Source: Oenanthe sinensis (taxonomy: Eukaryota; Streptophyta; Magnoliopsida; Apiales; Apiaceae). From it: a stretch of DNA of 64,000 bases. The stretch's first letter is position 1. Each line of letters begins with the position of its first letter. Where the stretch lies: assembly GCA_028671895.1 (NCBI GenBank), contig CM053813.1:8246001-8310000 (forward strand), written 5' to 3'. Shown here in pieces: positions 1 to 12,791 of the stretch. Below the pieces are notes generated by a model that saw only the letters and a program-made list of their open reading frames with translations, was not told the DNA's origin and made no database searches. The position numbers and the translations under genes are program-made.

Positions 1-533
1 TAACCTTTTTGTTAGCTCCGAAATCTTTCTTCCTTTGCTCTGTCTTCTGTCTAACCACTTGAACTTTTTGATGACGAATCTTCACTGACATTGTTGACAC
101 CCAGTGCACTGGTCTGGTTCACAGATGACTAACTACAAATTTTATTCTCATTTCTACTGTAGTGGTCTTTGAATCTTGTCTTGTCCTGTCTTGTCTTCTT
201 TTTGTTTTTCCTCTATAATTTTCTTCTGGAATCTTTCTGTAGTAGGCACTTAAAACCTTTTGTATCTTCTGAACTCCTTGAGATACTACTCCTTTTATTT
301 TACATTGATGCTTGATCATATAAATGAACTTCTTTCAGTGTTGAGTAGCAGTCTTGGCAGACTTCTTCTGATATTCTGATTCTTCGTGTCCAGTTGACAT
401 TCTTCGTCTTGATTCCTTATTCAATATCTATTATTTATTTCACTTTCTTATCTGAGCTTATTACAAATAGGCCTAGTCATATGACTTTCAAACTTGTTCA
501 GTTCTACAGTTCTAATAGTATCAAGTCTCATTG
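1..533 (-). repeat. Partial 3' LTR of an old copia element
   Basis: This stretch repeats, in degraded form, parts of the right-hand LTR near 6,250-6,900: the words around CACAGATGACTAAC (about 121 and 6,282) and AATGAACTTCTTTCAGTG (about 323 and 6,720) occur in the same order. For a minus-strand element the left LTR is the 3' LTR, and its outer end would lie outside the window. The right boundary near 533 is approximate and no polypurine tract is recognisable. No gene is seen here; the short ORFs lack any family signature. Confidence 0.4.
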
Positions 534-543
534 TTGGTGCTTG

Positions 544-837
544 TTAGGTCCCGAAGATTTTGTTTCCATCATCATCGATACCTACTACTTGATAGTAACC
601 TATAGCAACTAGTTTGGCTTTGTCCTTCGTAACAATGCCAATTATCATCCAGTCTCTAAAAACCCTTACAATACCAAGTACCGTTTTTTCTTGTGGTCTG
701 GTTTTCAGCTTAAGTAAATTCTGCCTTTCAAACTGATTGAGATCATCTTTCATTGCAATCACCCAATATGGATCAATCAATGCATCTTCACTCTTTTCTA
801 GGCTGCCAACAATTGTTCTTTCCGGAAGAATAAACAT
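544..837 (-). pseudogene. Copia reverse transcriptase N-terminal relic
   Basis: About 97 codons read as the start of a copia RT: a segment like EALIDPYWVIAM...LNQFER, then a degraded equivalent of the IGTKWVFR block, then GIVTKDKAKLVA and a GYxQ...GID motif. The same series of motifs occurs in the SIRE-like element of this window at about 47,900-47,630, so the two are related lineages. The catalytic RT motifs and RNase H are missing, since the frame stops at 544. This is an old relic with no function expected. Confidence 0.6.
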
Positions 838-3800
838 TTACTTTGCATAACACTTCTTGCCTTTACTCCAAAATCCGGATCACTAAGAACTAGACTCCAG
901 GAATGACTTTGATTTCAAACCTTTTGTCTTGGCAGATATATTCTTAATATATTCCTTTGATCTTCATTGTGTTGAGTACGACTAATACATCATTGTTTTG
1001 TTGCTCAACATGAGTTGCTGGTAGGATGAGTTGAAGATCTTTCATCTTGTTGAGTGGATTCTGTTAAAGTCCACAAGTTATGTAGATTCACTACCATTTC
1101 CACTACTAGGATCTGAATCATCATCATTATCACTATTTCCTTTTGCAACCTCAGTTTCATCATCAGTATCTGAATTTGACTCTGACAAGATGTGAAAATT
1201 TAAAAGATTTAGAATAGTCTTTCATTTGAATGCATGGGAGCTTAGTGTAATCGAACAATTCATTTAAAATTTCAATCACTTTCAAGTTTTTCATCACATA
1301 TGGCTTGAAAACTTTCAACTTCAATGAGTAGTTAAGGAAAATTGTTCCATGAGCCTTAACTTCAAACTGTGTCAAGGTACTCATCTAAATCTTCACTAAA
1401 TATCAATTTTCTCCAAATATACGAAAAAGCTTCAGTGTTTGCTTCTGGTTGGCCATTAACTCATATGATGTATTTTCTTGATATTGTTAATTAAAGTAGT
1501 ATGTTGTGTTAATTGTTTCACCTTCGAAGTACCTTTATGAGTTCAGACTTCATTTAGAACTTTATTCACAAAATTCAGTTCCAATATCTGACTTCAAAGT
1601 TTTCACAACTCAATTTGCTTTCAACTTGATCTACCTGATGTGATCAATTTCTATTTGTGATATATTATCTGTTGAATGCACGAACATCACCGAATTGTTA
1701 TTGGGGTTGTCATCAACCACCACTAAGCATATTTCTTCCATGACATAACTTGCTTCCGTGTGATGTTTTCATTGACTTCCTTATATGAAATAATTCAAAA
1801 TGTCTTTCTAGATAGAATTTCATATGAAGCAACCCTCTCACCAATTTCATCTTTTCCGAAGAATCCATTGACTCGAATAACAAGTGTGAGAGCTTCTTAT
1901 GTCATAACTAACTCTTTATTGATGAAGCTTCACTAAATAGTTAACTTCACTTATGCCATTAGAATCTAGATTAGTTATGAACAAATTCCCTCACTCTCAG
2001 TTGAGTGAGCTTCCATCTTTCTTGCTTGAAATCAAACACTTTTCATTTTTAATGTTTTTCCTGAAAACCCTTGACAAAAAATTCCCTAGTTCCCTCTAGA
2101 TAGTACTTACGTCCTTCCACAAGAAAGATACTTCCAGTGATGACAATTCCCAAATCATGATAGCCAAATCCCTTGTACATCATTTACTGTCATCTCTAAA
2201 GATTACCGTTGGGTAGGCTTTCTTAACCAATTGTGATAGTAGAGCTTTAATGCTAGTCATATGCCTCAAACAACAATTGTCACGGATTCACATAACTTTT
2301 GTTCCTTGTTACATACTCTGCAATCATAAATGATTAAGTTTCTTGGTACTCAACTTTATTGAGTTCAGATGGGTTAGAGATATTACTTCTAATAGTGGTA
2401 ACAACAACTTCAACCTTAAAATGCACAAACTTATCTTTGACTGATCACTTCTCATTTACAGTAGTCTTGACAAGGTAGTCTTATGGCTATGAGATTAGTG
2501 ATTCCAACCTAACTTTAGATGGACTAGCAGTCTTTACCCTATTGTGATTCTTATACATGATTTGCCTAAGATTATGCAAGTCCTAAGATATGCATTTCAA
2601 ATCTAACTGAACAAGCATGGAAATAAGAACACATGATAAACATTCAGGTTCAATGCATTAGATAAAAATTATGCAATTCAAGCATGTTATGAAAATTAGA
2701 AAATTCAGTACTATCTACTTTAACCATTATACATAAATGTGATAGGTGTCAAACAGATTTATAAATATTCAATAATTTTCTAAAAGCATATTGAATAGAA
2801 GATCTAACAAATTGATTACTAATTCTTCCTAATCCATTTATGTTATTGTCTAACATTTTTAACCATCTTTAATTACCTAAGTCAGTTTTATATTAACTCT
2901 CGAATCACCAAGTTTTACTGATTACTTAGATAATGCACCATATTTTAATCTTATACTCCTTAACAAGTAATACATGATATGATATGACATTTAAGTGCAA
3001 CTATGTGAGTAGGAGAAAATCATGTGAAAATAAGCACATGAACAATTTCAAGTGTCTATTAGCAATTTTCACTACATTAGCATATGTATTAAATCGAATA
3101 AGATTTAAATCAAGTTCCAACAAATATTCAAGGATACACCTAACCGTCTAGAACAACCTATCTAATTCTAGATATTCATTTTACTGCATAGAAGATCAAG
3201 TATGAAATGTACTAATAGTCCTAACATGCAATATCTTATCCTTAGCCACCAATTAAGCATTTAAGTCCTAAGATGCTAAAATGCTGACATATGATATATT
3301 TGACTACTTAATAATCATACATTTTTGAATTAGATAAAAGTATGCTAGTTAGAATGTGTACCTGTGAAGTGCTTGGTGATTCATCTCCAGTGTTGGTCAT
3401 TGATGCCAGATATCCATTTGGTTCATCACTATCATTGATAGAATCAACATTTCAGTTAACTTCACCAGCAACTGCTTTACCTTAAAGCATCATCACTAAA
3501 GCTTGATATTCCTCCTTTTAACCCAACATAGTCTCTGTCATCTTTTGCTTGTTCAGGCTTCTTCAAACTATGTAGCATGACCCTGATCTTGTCTTTGATT
3601 TCCAACCATCCCTGTCTTGCAACCGCCTCTTGAACTGATCTTGAAAATTATATGTATGGAATCTATAGGTAAGGACCTTTGATTAAGAATTGGGATTCCG
3701 TCTAAATCTGATGTTACTATACTCCTTGTTGTCTTGCAGGCTTAACTTGTAGTCTCGTTCTCAAGTTATTCCAAAGTGGAAGATTCACTTATAATACCTT

Positions 3801-4799
3801 GACCACTACCTTGAGCTACAACATCTTCAATTCATCTTCTCGGATCATTTCAATTCTGTTCAACCTTGACTTCAATCAAATTTGGTTCATGGTTCACAAA
3901 TACATTGGATATGCTAACAACATGCTTTACTAAATATTATCTTCTTCAACTCTTGTTCTAGTTCATAGGCTTTCAGCACACAAATAGTTCATCTAAAGTT
4001 AATGTGGTCATATCCCTAGATCCCTGATGGATGTAATCCTATGTTCCAGATGATCTGTAGTGTTAGCACGAACTTCCTATAATCTCCATGTAGAATAAAC
4101 TTTAAGGCTTTTGTACTGAGATGCCAGGTAGTCCAGTCTATTTTCCTTCACTACTTTAACCCCTAAGATTTTTCATCCAAAAATTCAACTCAATTCAACC
4201 AAAAATTGAACCCAAATTAATCTCTTTTTTCCAGCATATGATGAACTATTGTGATCCTATGGAGTAAACCTCTGAGGAAATTAATACACTTCTTCTTCAA
4301 CCTGTTCCAGAATTCACTTCATTGGGTTTTCTTCAGTCAATCTTAATTGCCTTCAATACCCGAAAATATATTCAACTACTAACTCTTGAACACCCTAAAA
4401 TTAAAATTTAAGAAAAAAATTAAATTTATAGAATTTTTAAATTTCTTAAAAATTAAAAATCCATAAATTAATATTTCAAAAAATTTAGTTTTCAAGAATT
4501 TTAAATTTTCTGGAAAAATAAATAAATCTAAAATAAATATTAAAAAATTAAGGGATACAAAACTTGGGGTACCAAGTAGCAATTGTTACGAGTGGTGCCT
4601 TGAACCCTTGAAGGCGCTTATCATGTTTGCCTTGGTGGCGCTTTCACTTAGGTACCCTTGGATGCGCTTGGTTTGCCTTGGATGCGCTCGGTTTGCTTTG
4701 GATACTCTCATTTTCTTTTACCAATTTTAGGCGCGTGTAACTCCATGTATCCAAGTATAGCACCTGAGATGACCTTGGCCGAGTTTGTTTAGTGGACCA

Positions 4800-5035
4800 A
4801 TCGAAAATAAATTTTAAATCATAAACTTAGTTTAATTAAAATTTATAATATAAACTTATAACAGTTTATAAAACAAATTTTATAAAAGTTTATAAAATAA
4901 ATTTAATATTAAGTTTATAAAATAAACTAATTAAAATTTATAATATAAACTTATAAAAGTTTATAAAATAAATTTCATAAAAGTTTATAAAATAAACTTA
5001 TTAAAAGTTTATAATTAAACTTATTTAATAAGGTC
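4800..5035. repeat. AT-rich array built on TTTATAAAA
   Basis: The word AAGTTTATAAAATAAA and close variants recur about eight times in 240 bp, giving a degenerate minisatellite in the untranslated leader of the old copia element. Confidence 0.6.
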
Positions 5036-5110
5036 TCCTTCTGACTAAACAACTTCGTCAAGGTGAGCTTTACTAAGCTAAGAGATCTTGATTTGTATAT
5101 CAATCAACAA

Positions 5111-5122
5111 GTTCAGATACCA
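5111..5122 (-). promoter_or_regulatory. Degenerate primer binding site
   Basis: The minus strand reads TGGTATCTGAAC, close to the initiator-Met-tRNA primer site TGGTATCAGAGC that is intact in the other elements of the window. Two bases separate it from the LTR edge, as in the SIRE-like element at 59,935-59,936. Confidence 0.5.
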
Positions 5123-5124
5123 AT

Positions 5125-6904
5125 TATTAGGTCCCGAAGTATCGTAGAAGGGGAGTTGAATACGATATTAACAATAATTTAAATTCTTTTCAGAATTTAC
5201 AGATAAATAAATTATTACTTCAGTGTGGGTTTGGCTATTTGTACTGTTTAATAGAGCTGCTTACTAATTTTTGTGTGTCCGGATAAATCAATTTGGTTCT
5301 AGAAAAATTAGCAAGAAAATAAACGGGACAAGATTCGGGGAATGTATCTTTTATATATATACCCGGAGGTTGCTACACCCAGCTAAAAATATAACTGGTT
5401 TTCGAAGAACAAAATGAGTTCTTCGTTACTAACACAAAAATATAAAGCTCAGTTCCTATATAAATATATTTAAATCAGTACAAGGAAAAACTAAGACCAT
5501 AGAGAGTGATATTTAGGAGCACTGAGCATTTTTCATTAAAGAACTAGGTCATAATATCTAATCGAAAGTAAGGTATGTGTGTGTATAAATTATTTCTCTT
5601 GCTCCGGCCATGACAGATCCTCTCTACATTTTTTTGTATTGAAGAAGACTATTCCCTTCTACTTGAAAATGAGTGGTTGTCCTCTATTTATATTGTGTAG
5701 ACTTGAGTTCAATAAAGTAGGTGCTTGAATTTGATTGACTGAGGCTGAAGGAGCATAGACTAAAGGCTTGGAGGCATCATAAAGATATATCATTGGAGGC
5801 ACCTACAAAAATTGTCTTGGTGGCACCTTTTACCATTTAAGCTTCGGGGCACTTGGATTAAATGAATATATATATATATATTTAACCTTGGATAACCTTT
5901 CTTGTTCGTGGCACTTCATTCCCATTTTCATGGTCAAAGTGCAATTTGGTCGCTGCACTTTGACCCTCTATTTATTCTTTGATTGAAGTTCATCAACTTC
6001 CACTTTCTATACCAAAGTCTTGTTACATTACACCCTATACCCTGAGCTATTTTCGTTATTCGAATGTAGTTCGGAAACTTTCACTTTTCGTACCAAAGTT
6101 ATGGCACTTTGCACCATGCACCATTTAAGCTGTTTGGCTGTTTGGTTGTAGCATTTACAAATCATTTTTCGTACCTTAATAAATAAACGTTCTTTTCAAG
6201 TAAGTTCTTCAAATTTAACAATTCTTCTATAGATCATACTCAGATTCATTTCACAAGACGCTGACGCCTAGTGCAACTAGTCTAATTCACAGATGACTAA
6301 CTTTGATCCAGGTCTTCATATTATTGCCTTACATACATTGTCAAGTTTGCAACAACTTCATTGTTTCGAACAATGACTGTCAATAAACATAGTACTTTCA
6401 TTGGAATCTTTTCTGGTACTTTAGAAAACATCTTCATTACTACCACAATCTTGAATACTTCATTCTATATTCTTCACTGACGCTTGAACATATAAACGAA
6501 CTTCTTTCAGTGAGTATAACTTCAAGAATGCAATTGTCTTCTTTAACCTTTGTCTTTTCCCAATCTTCAGTTCTTCTACAATCCTATGCTTTGAACACTA
6601 TCTATCTTCGATCAATGCTAATACACTGAAATCTTCTAGTAGCACTTTTATATTGAATCTTGAACACCTCTGAAACCCTAAAAGCCTTTATATATTATTC
6701 TTCATTGAGACATGAATATATTAATGAACTTCTTTCAGTGACCCATAGTAGACTTCAAAAATTCTTCTAATGTCTTGATTCACTGTATCTGCCTTATCTT
6801 TATTTCTTCCTGATTTCCGTGTAGACGTATTATTATTTACCTGTCATGTTCTAATATTGAGTTATCACGACTTCTGTTCATACAACTTCACAATCTCACC
6901 AACA
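5125..6904 (-). repeat. 5' LTR of the old copia element
   Basis: The LTR begins next to the degenerate primer site with TATTAGG, apparently a decayed TGTTAGG, and reaches CTCACCAACA near 6,904, the reverse complement of a TGTTGGTGAG LTR start. The right boundary is less sure than the left because related repeat units continue to about 7,170. Within it, near 6,000-6,130, two related units mention the word ACCAAAGT followed by CACC-rich sequence. No coding capacity is seen. Confidence 0.5.
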
Positions 6905-7170
6905 AACTTTTCCTGCTTCAAAATAGATTGCTCTTGAATCTTCTGACACTTGAATACTGTTTCACTGCTTCCACTTACTTGAATGTTTCTGTTTATTTGA
7001 AGCTGAGGCATGAACATTTTAATGAACTTCTTTTAGTAATTAGTCTTCAAGTTAGTGATTGTCTTCTAGATACTTGTTCTTGTGTCTTCATGATTCCTGT
7101 TTTAGATTACATATTATTTATGTGTTTATTTGTGCACGTTGTACTATTTTTCTTGTGTTATAGTTAGGAA
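6470..7170. repeat. Three diverged tandem units in and beyond the LTR
   Basis: A block containing AATGAACTTCTTTCAGTG or a close variant occurs near 6,495, 6,720 and 7,020, each followed by a TCTTCAA/TCTTCTA-rich segment of 200-300 bp. A fourth copy is in the left LTR near 323. The units look like old tandem duplications of an LTR segment. Confidence 0.5.
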
Positions 7171-8290
7171 CTACATTTAGTCTTTCAAAAGGACTCACTT
7201 TCGGACAGTACAGATACACATTCAAAGTTTTCCAAACAACGTCATATAACTCACATTTACCGTAATATAACGTTATGAACCCATGTAACTGTCAGATTTA
7301 GCAAACGCTACCATTCGAACAGGCCATGTCAACGCTGAATGGATGTTGTTACGGACTACAAGAGGACAAAGTGATTGTACGCATACTTAGTGAATGGAAT
7401 ACCTGCTTCCTCAATAACTATTTCGAGATCAAGAAGAAATACATCATTCCCGGTGCGGAGGTAACTCAAATAAGCGATATATTGTACATACACATGGATT
7501 CCTATCACACTCTTATTGCATGATAATTCTTAATTGCAGAATCATAGGTATAAGCCTTGATGGACATGACATACTACGATAAGATTAAATCGGGACTATA
7601 GATACAGATATAGTAATCATAACTGGTCGAAATACTAACATACTGGATATGATCGCATCCTTCTTAATACAATGCCATACCTTTTCCATGTCATTAATGC
7701 AAATAATTTTCGCTTACACAATACTAACAGGTATTTGATTATCCCTTTCATTCACATGTTTGTAAAATATAAGCACTCAATTGCCGAGGTTAACAGATCC
7801 TACAACTAATGTCACAAACTACATATAACATGTGCTCATTGTTCCACAAACTCAGAGGCTTATTGGGTCATAAAAATTATTGGCAAAATCGAGTACGGGA
7901 CCAATGACATCGAGCGACTAATCATCATTTTAGTCTGCCTTAGATACTTATCTATTATTTGTTGCCACTTTTTAAATAATTTCTTTCACCATATAATTAT
8001 ATCACGTGAATTAAATGAATATTCACCATATAAAGAAAATTTATCAAATTGGGGATTCAGCCTGACAAAAATACAGGTTTCACTATGGCGGATAAAAGCC
8101 ATGTTGTTTGGAATGGAATTTCGGAGCTACCATAAAAAGAATGTTGTAATGGTCACTACAAGGTTAATGTTGAGGAAACAAAGAGGCACGTCACTTGTAT
8201 TGTTAAAGAAAAAAGGATAAGGGTGTCCTAGTATTTACCTTCTATACGTACAATTGCCATTAACTTGTTTTGATATTTTTTATTTTCTTG
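7171..8290. other. Unassigned region before the RPA-like relic
   Basis: A 65-codon frame at 7,326-7,523 (+) contains DKVIVRILSEWNT, vaguely like the first strands of the N-terminal OB fold of plant RPA70-like proteins, and its order relative to the next feature would fit. The match is too weak to call a gene. I see nothing else in this stretch. Confidence 0.2.
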
Positions 8291-8293
8291 CAG

Positions 8294-9004
8294 GTAAAAC
8301 TTACTTATCATCAATATATGGAACACTCATATGCTTCAATCCACATATCAAAGAAGCAAACGACCTGAGATATCACATGGAGATTGTATTCGGTGAATTC
8401 ATATGTCCTCTTCCCGATGAGACTCATTTAGGAGCATTCATAATCACAAGCGTGTTACCGCCCTACGCAACACTGTAAAACCTAACTAAACCAGATTTTT
8501 GGGCGCCTCAAAAGGTACTCATGATAAAATTGCAAATACAAAGCACTTCCTCCTATTCTCGTGGACATAAATGTTACCTTACCCCTAACACATTTATATT
8601 AACATTAACCAATCGATACCTTGCAGTAGTCTTGCACGGTAACAGTTATGGATATACTCTTGTCTAACACACATGCACTTAAAAAATGCATTTCATGTGC
8701 CTAATGGGTGACTATGGATAAAAATAGGTATTACTGCATACATTGTGATCGTATTTTCATTGCCTCAACTAAAAAGTTAGATTGATCACTCTTACGTAAT
8801 ATTCCAACCACTTATACTTAAATAATATGTCCACAATTTATTGCACAAAGCAATAAAATTTTACTTAAAATTTTTCATTACAGCACTAGAATACAACTAC
8901 TTGTCATGGACGAAAACTATGAAACTACAATGACCATCTGCAATAAAGAATTAAAACAACTCACAGAGTTCCATGTTAATGACTTTGCCCAATATCATAA
9001 AAGG
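8294..9004 (+). pseudogene. RPA70-like C-terminal domain relic
   Basis: Three exon-like pieces can be read in order. The first, after a TTGCAG acceptor at 8,294, encodes GKTYLSSIYGT...NPHIKEANDLR, like the linker before the C-terminal domain of plant RPA70-like proteins. The second (about 8,678-8,778) encodes a zinc ribbon: CxxC at 8,687-8,698, an in-frame TAA at 8,702-8,704, then YYCIHCDR with the second CxxC at 8,735-8,746. The third, after TTACAG at 8,884 and ending at a GTAAGC donor after 9,004, encodes TRIQLLVMDENYETTMTICNKE, an OB-fold strand pattern typical of the replication factor A C-terminal domain. RPA70 binds single-stranded DNA; plants have many diverged RPA1-like genes, and some Helitrons carry them. 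The internal stop and the missing N-terminal folds indicate a pseudogene. No Helitron ends were identified. Confidence 0.5.
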
Positions 9005-11100
9005 GTAAGCACGTTTATGAATTTACACTGATAAAATATAAATATGTTGGCACATTCATTTTGCTACCCAACCTCGCAATGATGTTAACTACCAATACTT
9101 TGAGGGTAATAAAACTTCAAGCTGCTTATAAAAAATCAAAGGGAGTCGTTTTATTTTTAAGGTGGAATTAGCACCGCCTAATATCTCAAACCAGGAGGCA
9201 CATATATTCATTACAGGGATCATTCAATAGACGCACCTAAGAGGCTAACCAACCAACAATGGATAGCAAAACCAAATTCCCTCGTGTTTATCACGCTGCA
9301 ACATAAAAATACCCCTGAGCCTGATTCAAAAACAACGGTGCCCTTATGAATAATGATATTTCTTAAATTTTGGACTTCTTTTAAAAAAAGATTTGGTGAA
9401 CAGAAATTTGGAAAATTAGGTGGAAAAACTGTTGTTCAACCGCATTTCATTATTTGGACATTTTTTTATATGGAGTTATAATGTGGAATATAGGTTCGCG
9501 AGCTTACGACTTTATGTCTGTCTGAGTTTTCGATGCATTTGACCATGTGTCTAGAGCCAAATTCTCCTATACAAATTGTAGACCAATATAATTATGTTAT
9601 TTTATAATATGAAAGTTTTTGATCATTTCCTATAAGATTCATCAAAATGTAATTTCTATAATCAAAACTTTGAGGTGGTTAGATAAGTCAACAATTGTCA
9701 TCGTTGTAGCTCATTTAATGCAAGTAATCGAACCGATGTGCCTCGCGTTTAATAATGCACCAATTAATAACAAATACATGGAGAGACGTCAAAAGTACTT
9801 GACAAACCAGCATAATATGTGTGAAAATTATCTTCTACGTTTATTGCAAAACCCCCGTGTGATGGCCTGACTATCTCGATGATTTATCCTCCTACCAAAA
9901 TACTTCATTTTATGGCGCCTAAACACTGGCAATTGAAGGTAACTACAACTGATCCATTAAAACTTTTAAAGTATTAGATTAAATCAAGAATTAAATGATA
10001 CGTCCTAATCTCCGTCGACAATTTTGCATATAAAAGATTCAATAACCCTTCAAATTTGAGATTATGTTCTAATTTTATTAATCTAGTCATTTTTCGATCA
10101 TACTTGACACTTTCTACATTATCCATTATGACATTTCTATCAGAATAGAGCCAACCCCAAATAAAGCTAAATTTTAAAGTCATTACTTTAATTAGAGTAG
10201 TTGAGAAGAGATAAAGTAAATACCTTGAACTAGACAGTAGAAAGTGACCTCAATAATCAAGATCTTGCACCCATTGTACCCTAATATTAAAAAAAAATTC
10301 ATCCCTCATTACAAGAGAGAAACAAAGAAAGTGAATAAAAGCAAGAGGCTCATAATAGAATTATAACCCGAAGAAAATTATGTGCTTTTTGTATAGTCAA
10401 AGATCCGGTAAGCGTGAATATACATAAAAGGGTTACGCATTGACAAAATGCGTATAAACAATAACTCAGATACAAAATATATATCCCAGCTTAATTAATA
10501 AAAACATTAAAAATTAAGAAAAAGGTTACCCGTTGGAAAAATACGTATCAGGTGATACCCGTTCAGTATATGCGTATCAACACTACTGGGAATCAAAATT
10601 TATAAAAAATAGACAATATATGTACTTGTTTAAGGAATGCGTATCTTTTTCTAATATATACGAAATACGCTTCTCTAGAATGCGTTAACAGAAGGCTCGC
10701 CTTTTTCTATACGAAGTACACAGTATAATTCATACCCGTTTTATAAATGTGTATCTAATTCAGGCGGTAGCTAATTCAGGTATAAAAAATCGCCGATCAA
10801 TAAAGTAGAGATCCATGATTAGCTCCTCCGTGACCATGACCTCCCAACTTTGATTCTCCCAGTATCAAGTAATAAGGGGGAGGAAAAAGTCAAAAGTTTC
10901 ATTGAGCTAAGGCATGAGAGAAAAATATATTGGCTAGTAGAAGTCTCGTAGTCGGACTTAAGATTGATTGAAGAAACTGGGTGCTAGAGTAGATACAACA
11001 TGTTTAGCAGGATATGCGACATTATCTAAACTCTTGTGTTAATAAACACATATTTTTGGGATAGGGCTGTTGTCAATGGCCTCTTTATTTTGTTCAACCC
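9005..11100. other. Unassigned AT-rich region with ATGCGTATC-like words
   Basis: No supported gene. A frame at 9,619-9,870 (+) has no recognisable family. Between about 10,390 and 10,770 the words ACCCGTT, ATGCGTATC, ATACGTATC and ATGCGTT recur at short, irregular spacing. Similar words are seen at 12,130-12,190 and 18,640-18,850, so they probably belong to a repeat family. Confidence 0.35.
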
Positions 11101-11133
11101 TGCCACATTTTATGCCTTGTTATTCTGCCTTAT

Positions 11134-11193
11134 TACGGAAAGACCAACACACTTCCAACCTTTATGTGGCTGATGAACGATGTTCTTAGGCCC
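11134..11193 (+). pseudogene. Ty3/gypsy reverse transcriptase fragment
   Basis: Twenty codons in one frame read YGKTNTLPTFMWLMNDVL followed by RP. This matches the conserved Ty3/gypsy RT block that normally reads FGLTNAP..F..LMN.VL. The frame breaks soon after, and the next conserved block (YLDD) is not visible. It is a short relic in otherwise unassigned sequence (11,100-11,480). Confidence 0.5.
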
Positions 11194-11479
11194 CGAGCAC
11201 TAGGAAAACGCTATAGTGTCTAGAACCCTGTCACTAGTTACTAAGTCAATAGACGGGGCCGATGGTTTCTCTCTTCACGTGTCGTCTAGCTCTTGAATCG
11301 CTTTCTTCTATGAGATCGGAAGTGAGAGGTCCTTTGTTGACATATCGATCTATCTTACAAGTAGAATCGATAACACATGATCGCCTGGCTCATAATTCTA
11401 TACTTCTGTTAATCGACTGACTTCGCTGACTCAAACTCCCTATCATGAGAGTAATAGTATGTATTAGGCCTGTTAAAAA

Positions 11480-12012
11480 TATATAATATACATTTAGATC
11501 AGATACCCATTTTTAGTGTAATCAAAGTATATTAATTCTCGTATAGAAATATAATGATTTCAAGTCAGAGGATAATTACATCATTATCACAGTGAGAATT
11601 TCTTATGACACTTATTAACATGTAGAATGTCACGGCGGGTCATTCCAGTGTCATTCATTGAGACATGCACTTATGTTCTTGACTTTAGTATCACCATACA
11701 TATGACCAATGAGATGTGGTCATCTGTCAACAAACATACTAGTCTTATTGCATTATTATTATCCTTATATAATAATATTCGACTAGGAAATTTTAGGAAT
11801 AAGATACTATTCATATAATCTCATTTTTAAGTCACATACTTAAAGATATATAATACGTATCAAAATTCCAAGGACATTTATTATGCTTTCAATTTATTAC
11901 GCAGTAAATAAAACATAATAAATAAATAATAATCAATAAAACATAATCCTTAATAATAAAATATTTTCCTTAAAATATAAAAGTAATTGTCTCTAGGGCA
12001 CAATTACTAACA
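11480..12012 (-). repeat. Old Angela-type LTR fragment
   Basis: Read on the + strand this follows, with many substitutions, the reverse-complement LTR seen at 41,890-42,370: the blocks TAGTATC..CATAC..ATGACCAATGAGATGTGG, ATACTAGTCT, ATTCGACTAGG and the terminal TCTCTAGGGCAC...ACTAACA appear in order. It ends at 12,012 in CTAACA, the reverse complement of the TGTTAG/TGTTGG start of Angela/BARE LTRs. The other end cannot be traced beyond about 11,480, so it is a partial or solo LTR much older than the two complete Angela elements. Confidence 0.7.
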
Positions 12013-12779
12013 TGAGCTATGTTCAATGTTTTATTGAGGATGTTCCCAAGAATTTTAATTCTTATGAAGCTCTGTTCATGATAAGTTCTTTAAGTTCAAA
12101 CTATGAAAAAGCTAAACTTATAGCAGATACACATTTCCCCTATGCGTATCCCTGTATACCCACTTAAGAAATGCGTATCCCACTAGTAAAAATGGTTGCT
12201 CGCCCAAGTTCGTTATTTATGTCTACTGTCTATAAAAATTTGGTATTTCTATCCTTCAGCCTTATTATTTCTCATTTAAACTAACCATCTATACATGAAT
12301 TTGAGTTAGAAACCAATTGTGTTAAAGAAATAATTGTAAAAATTAAATATTTAAAAGGAGATTTTAATAAATATATATATATATATATATATATATTCAC
12401 AAAATAATTATATTTTCACATTTCAATCATTATAAAATTGCAAAGATATTAAAAAGGAAGAAATCTCAATTATAAATCAGGAAGAAGACCGGAAAGACGA
12501 GAGATCATGATTTTTTATTTTACATCAATAAATTAAATATTAATCGATTTCAATAAGAATTCATGCAAAAAAATTTATTGAGATTAAAAAGATTCAAATT
12601 CTGTAAATAAAATTTCTTATTTTACAATTCGATTATAATCGATGCGGTTAAAAAATATAATCAGTATTTTTTAAAAAAATAGTTTTTATAAATTAATATT
12701 TTTTTTAAAAAATTCTTGGGACTATTCTAACTTTTGTTTACAAATGCAGACATAAGGATTTAAAAAAAACACTAAAAAA
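12013..12779. other. AT-rich spacer left of the hAT element
   Basis: No gene is supported. A (TA)n microsatellite occupies about 12,369-12,394. Before the hAT insertion this stretch would have been the proximal upstream region of P4H1, so original regulatory sequence could lie here, but none can be recognised by eye. Confidence 0.4.
12772..12779. repeat. Left 8-bp target duplication of the hAT element
   Basis: CTAAAAAA directly precedes the left inverted repeat. The right-hand copy at 17,283-17,290 is CTGAAAAA, a 7 of 8 match. An 8-bp duplication is the hallmark of the hAT superfamily. Confidence 0.75.
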
Positions 12780-12791
12780 TAGGGCTGCAAA
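12780..12791 (+). repeat. Left terminal inverted repeat of hAT
   Basis: TAGGGCTGCAAA pairs with the reverse complement of 17,271-17,282 (CAGGGCTGCAAA) with one mismatch at the outermost base. Confidence 0.85.

Larger units (their letters stand above)
534..5110 (-). mobile_element. Decayed internal region of a copia element
   Basis: AT-rich DNA between the two LTR-like parts. Only the reverse transcriptase end is readable (544-837). Around 1,080-1,200 the minus strand reads as a Ser/Asp/Glu-rich stretch, as in the linker between integrase and RT of copia polyproteins, which fits the order expected for a minus-strand element. The rest (1,400-4,790) is littered with stops, and I could not place gag or protease. 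At 4,590-4,720 a short word (about CCTTGGATGCGCT) recurs several times. Confidence 0.45.

Noticed and set aside
9619..9870. 83-codon ORF as a gene
   Set aside because: No recognisable domain, no splice or context support; could be a piece of an old element but cannot be supported.
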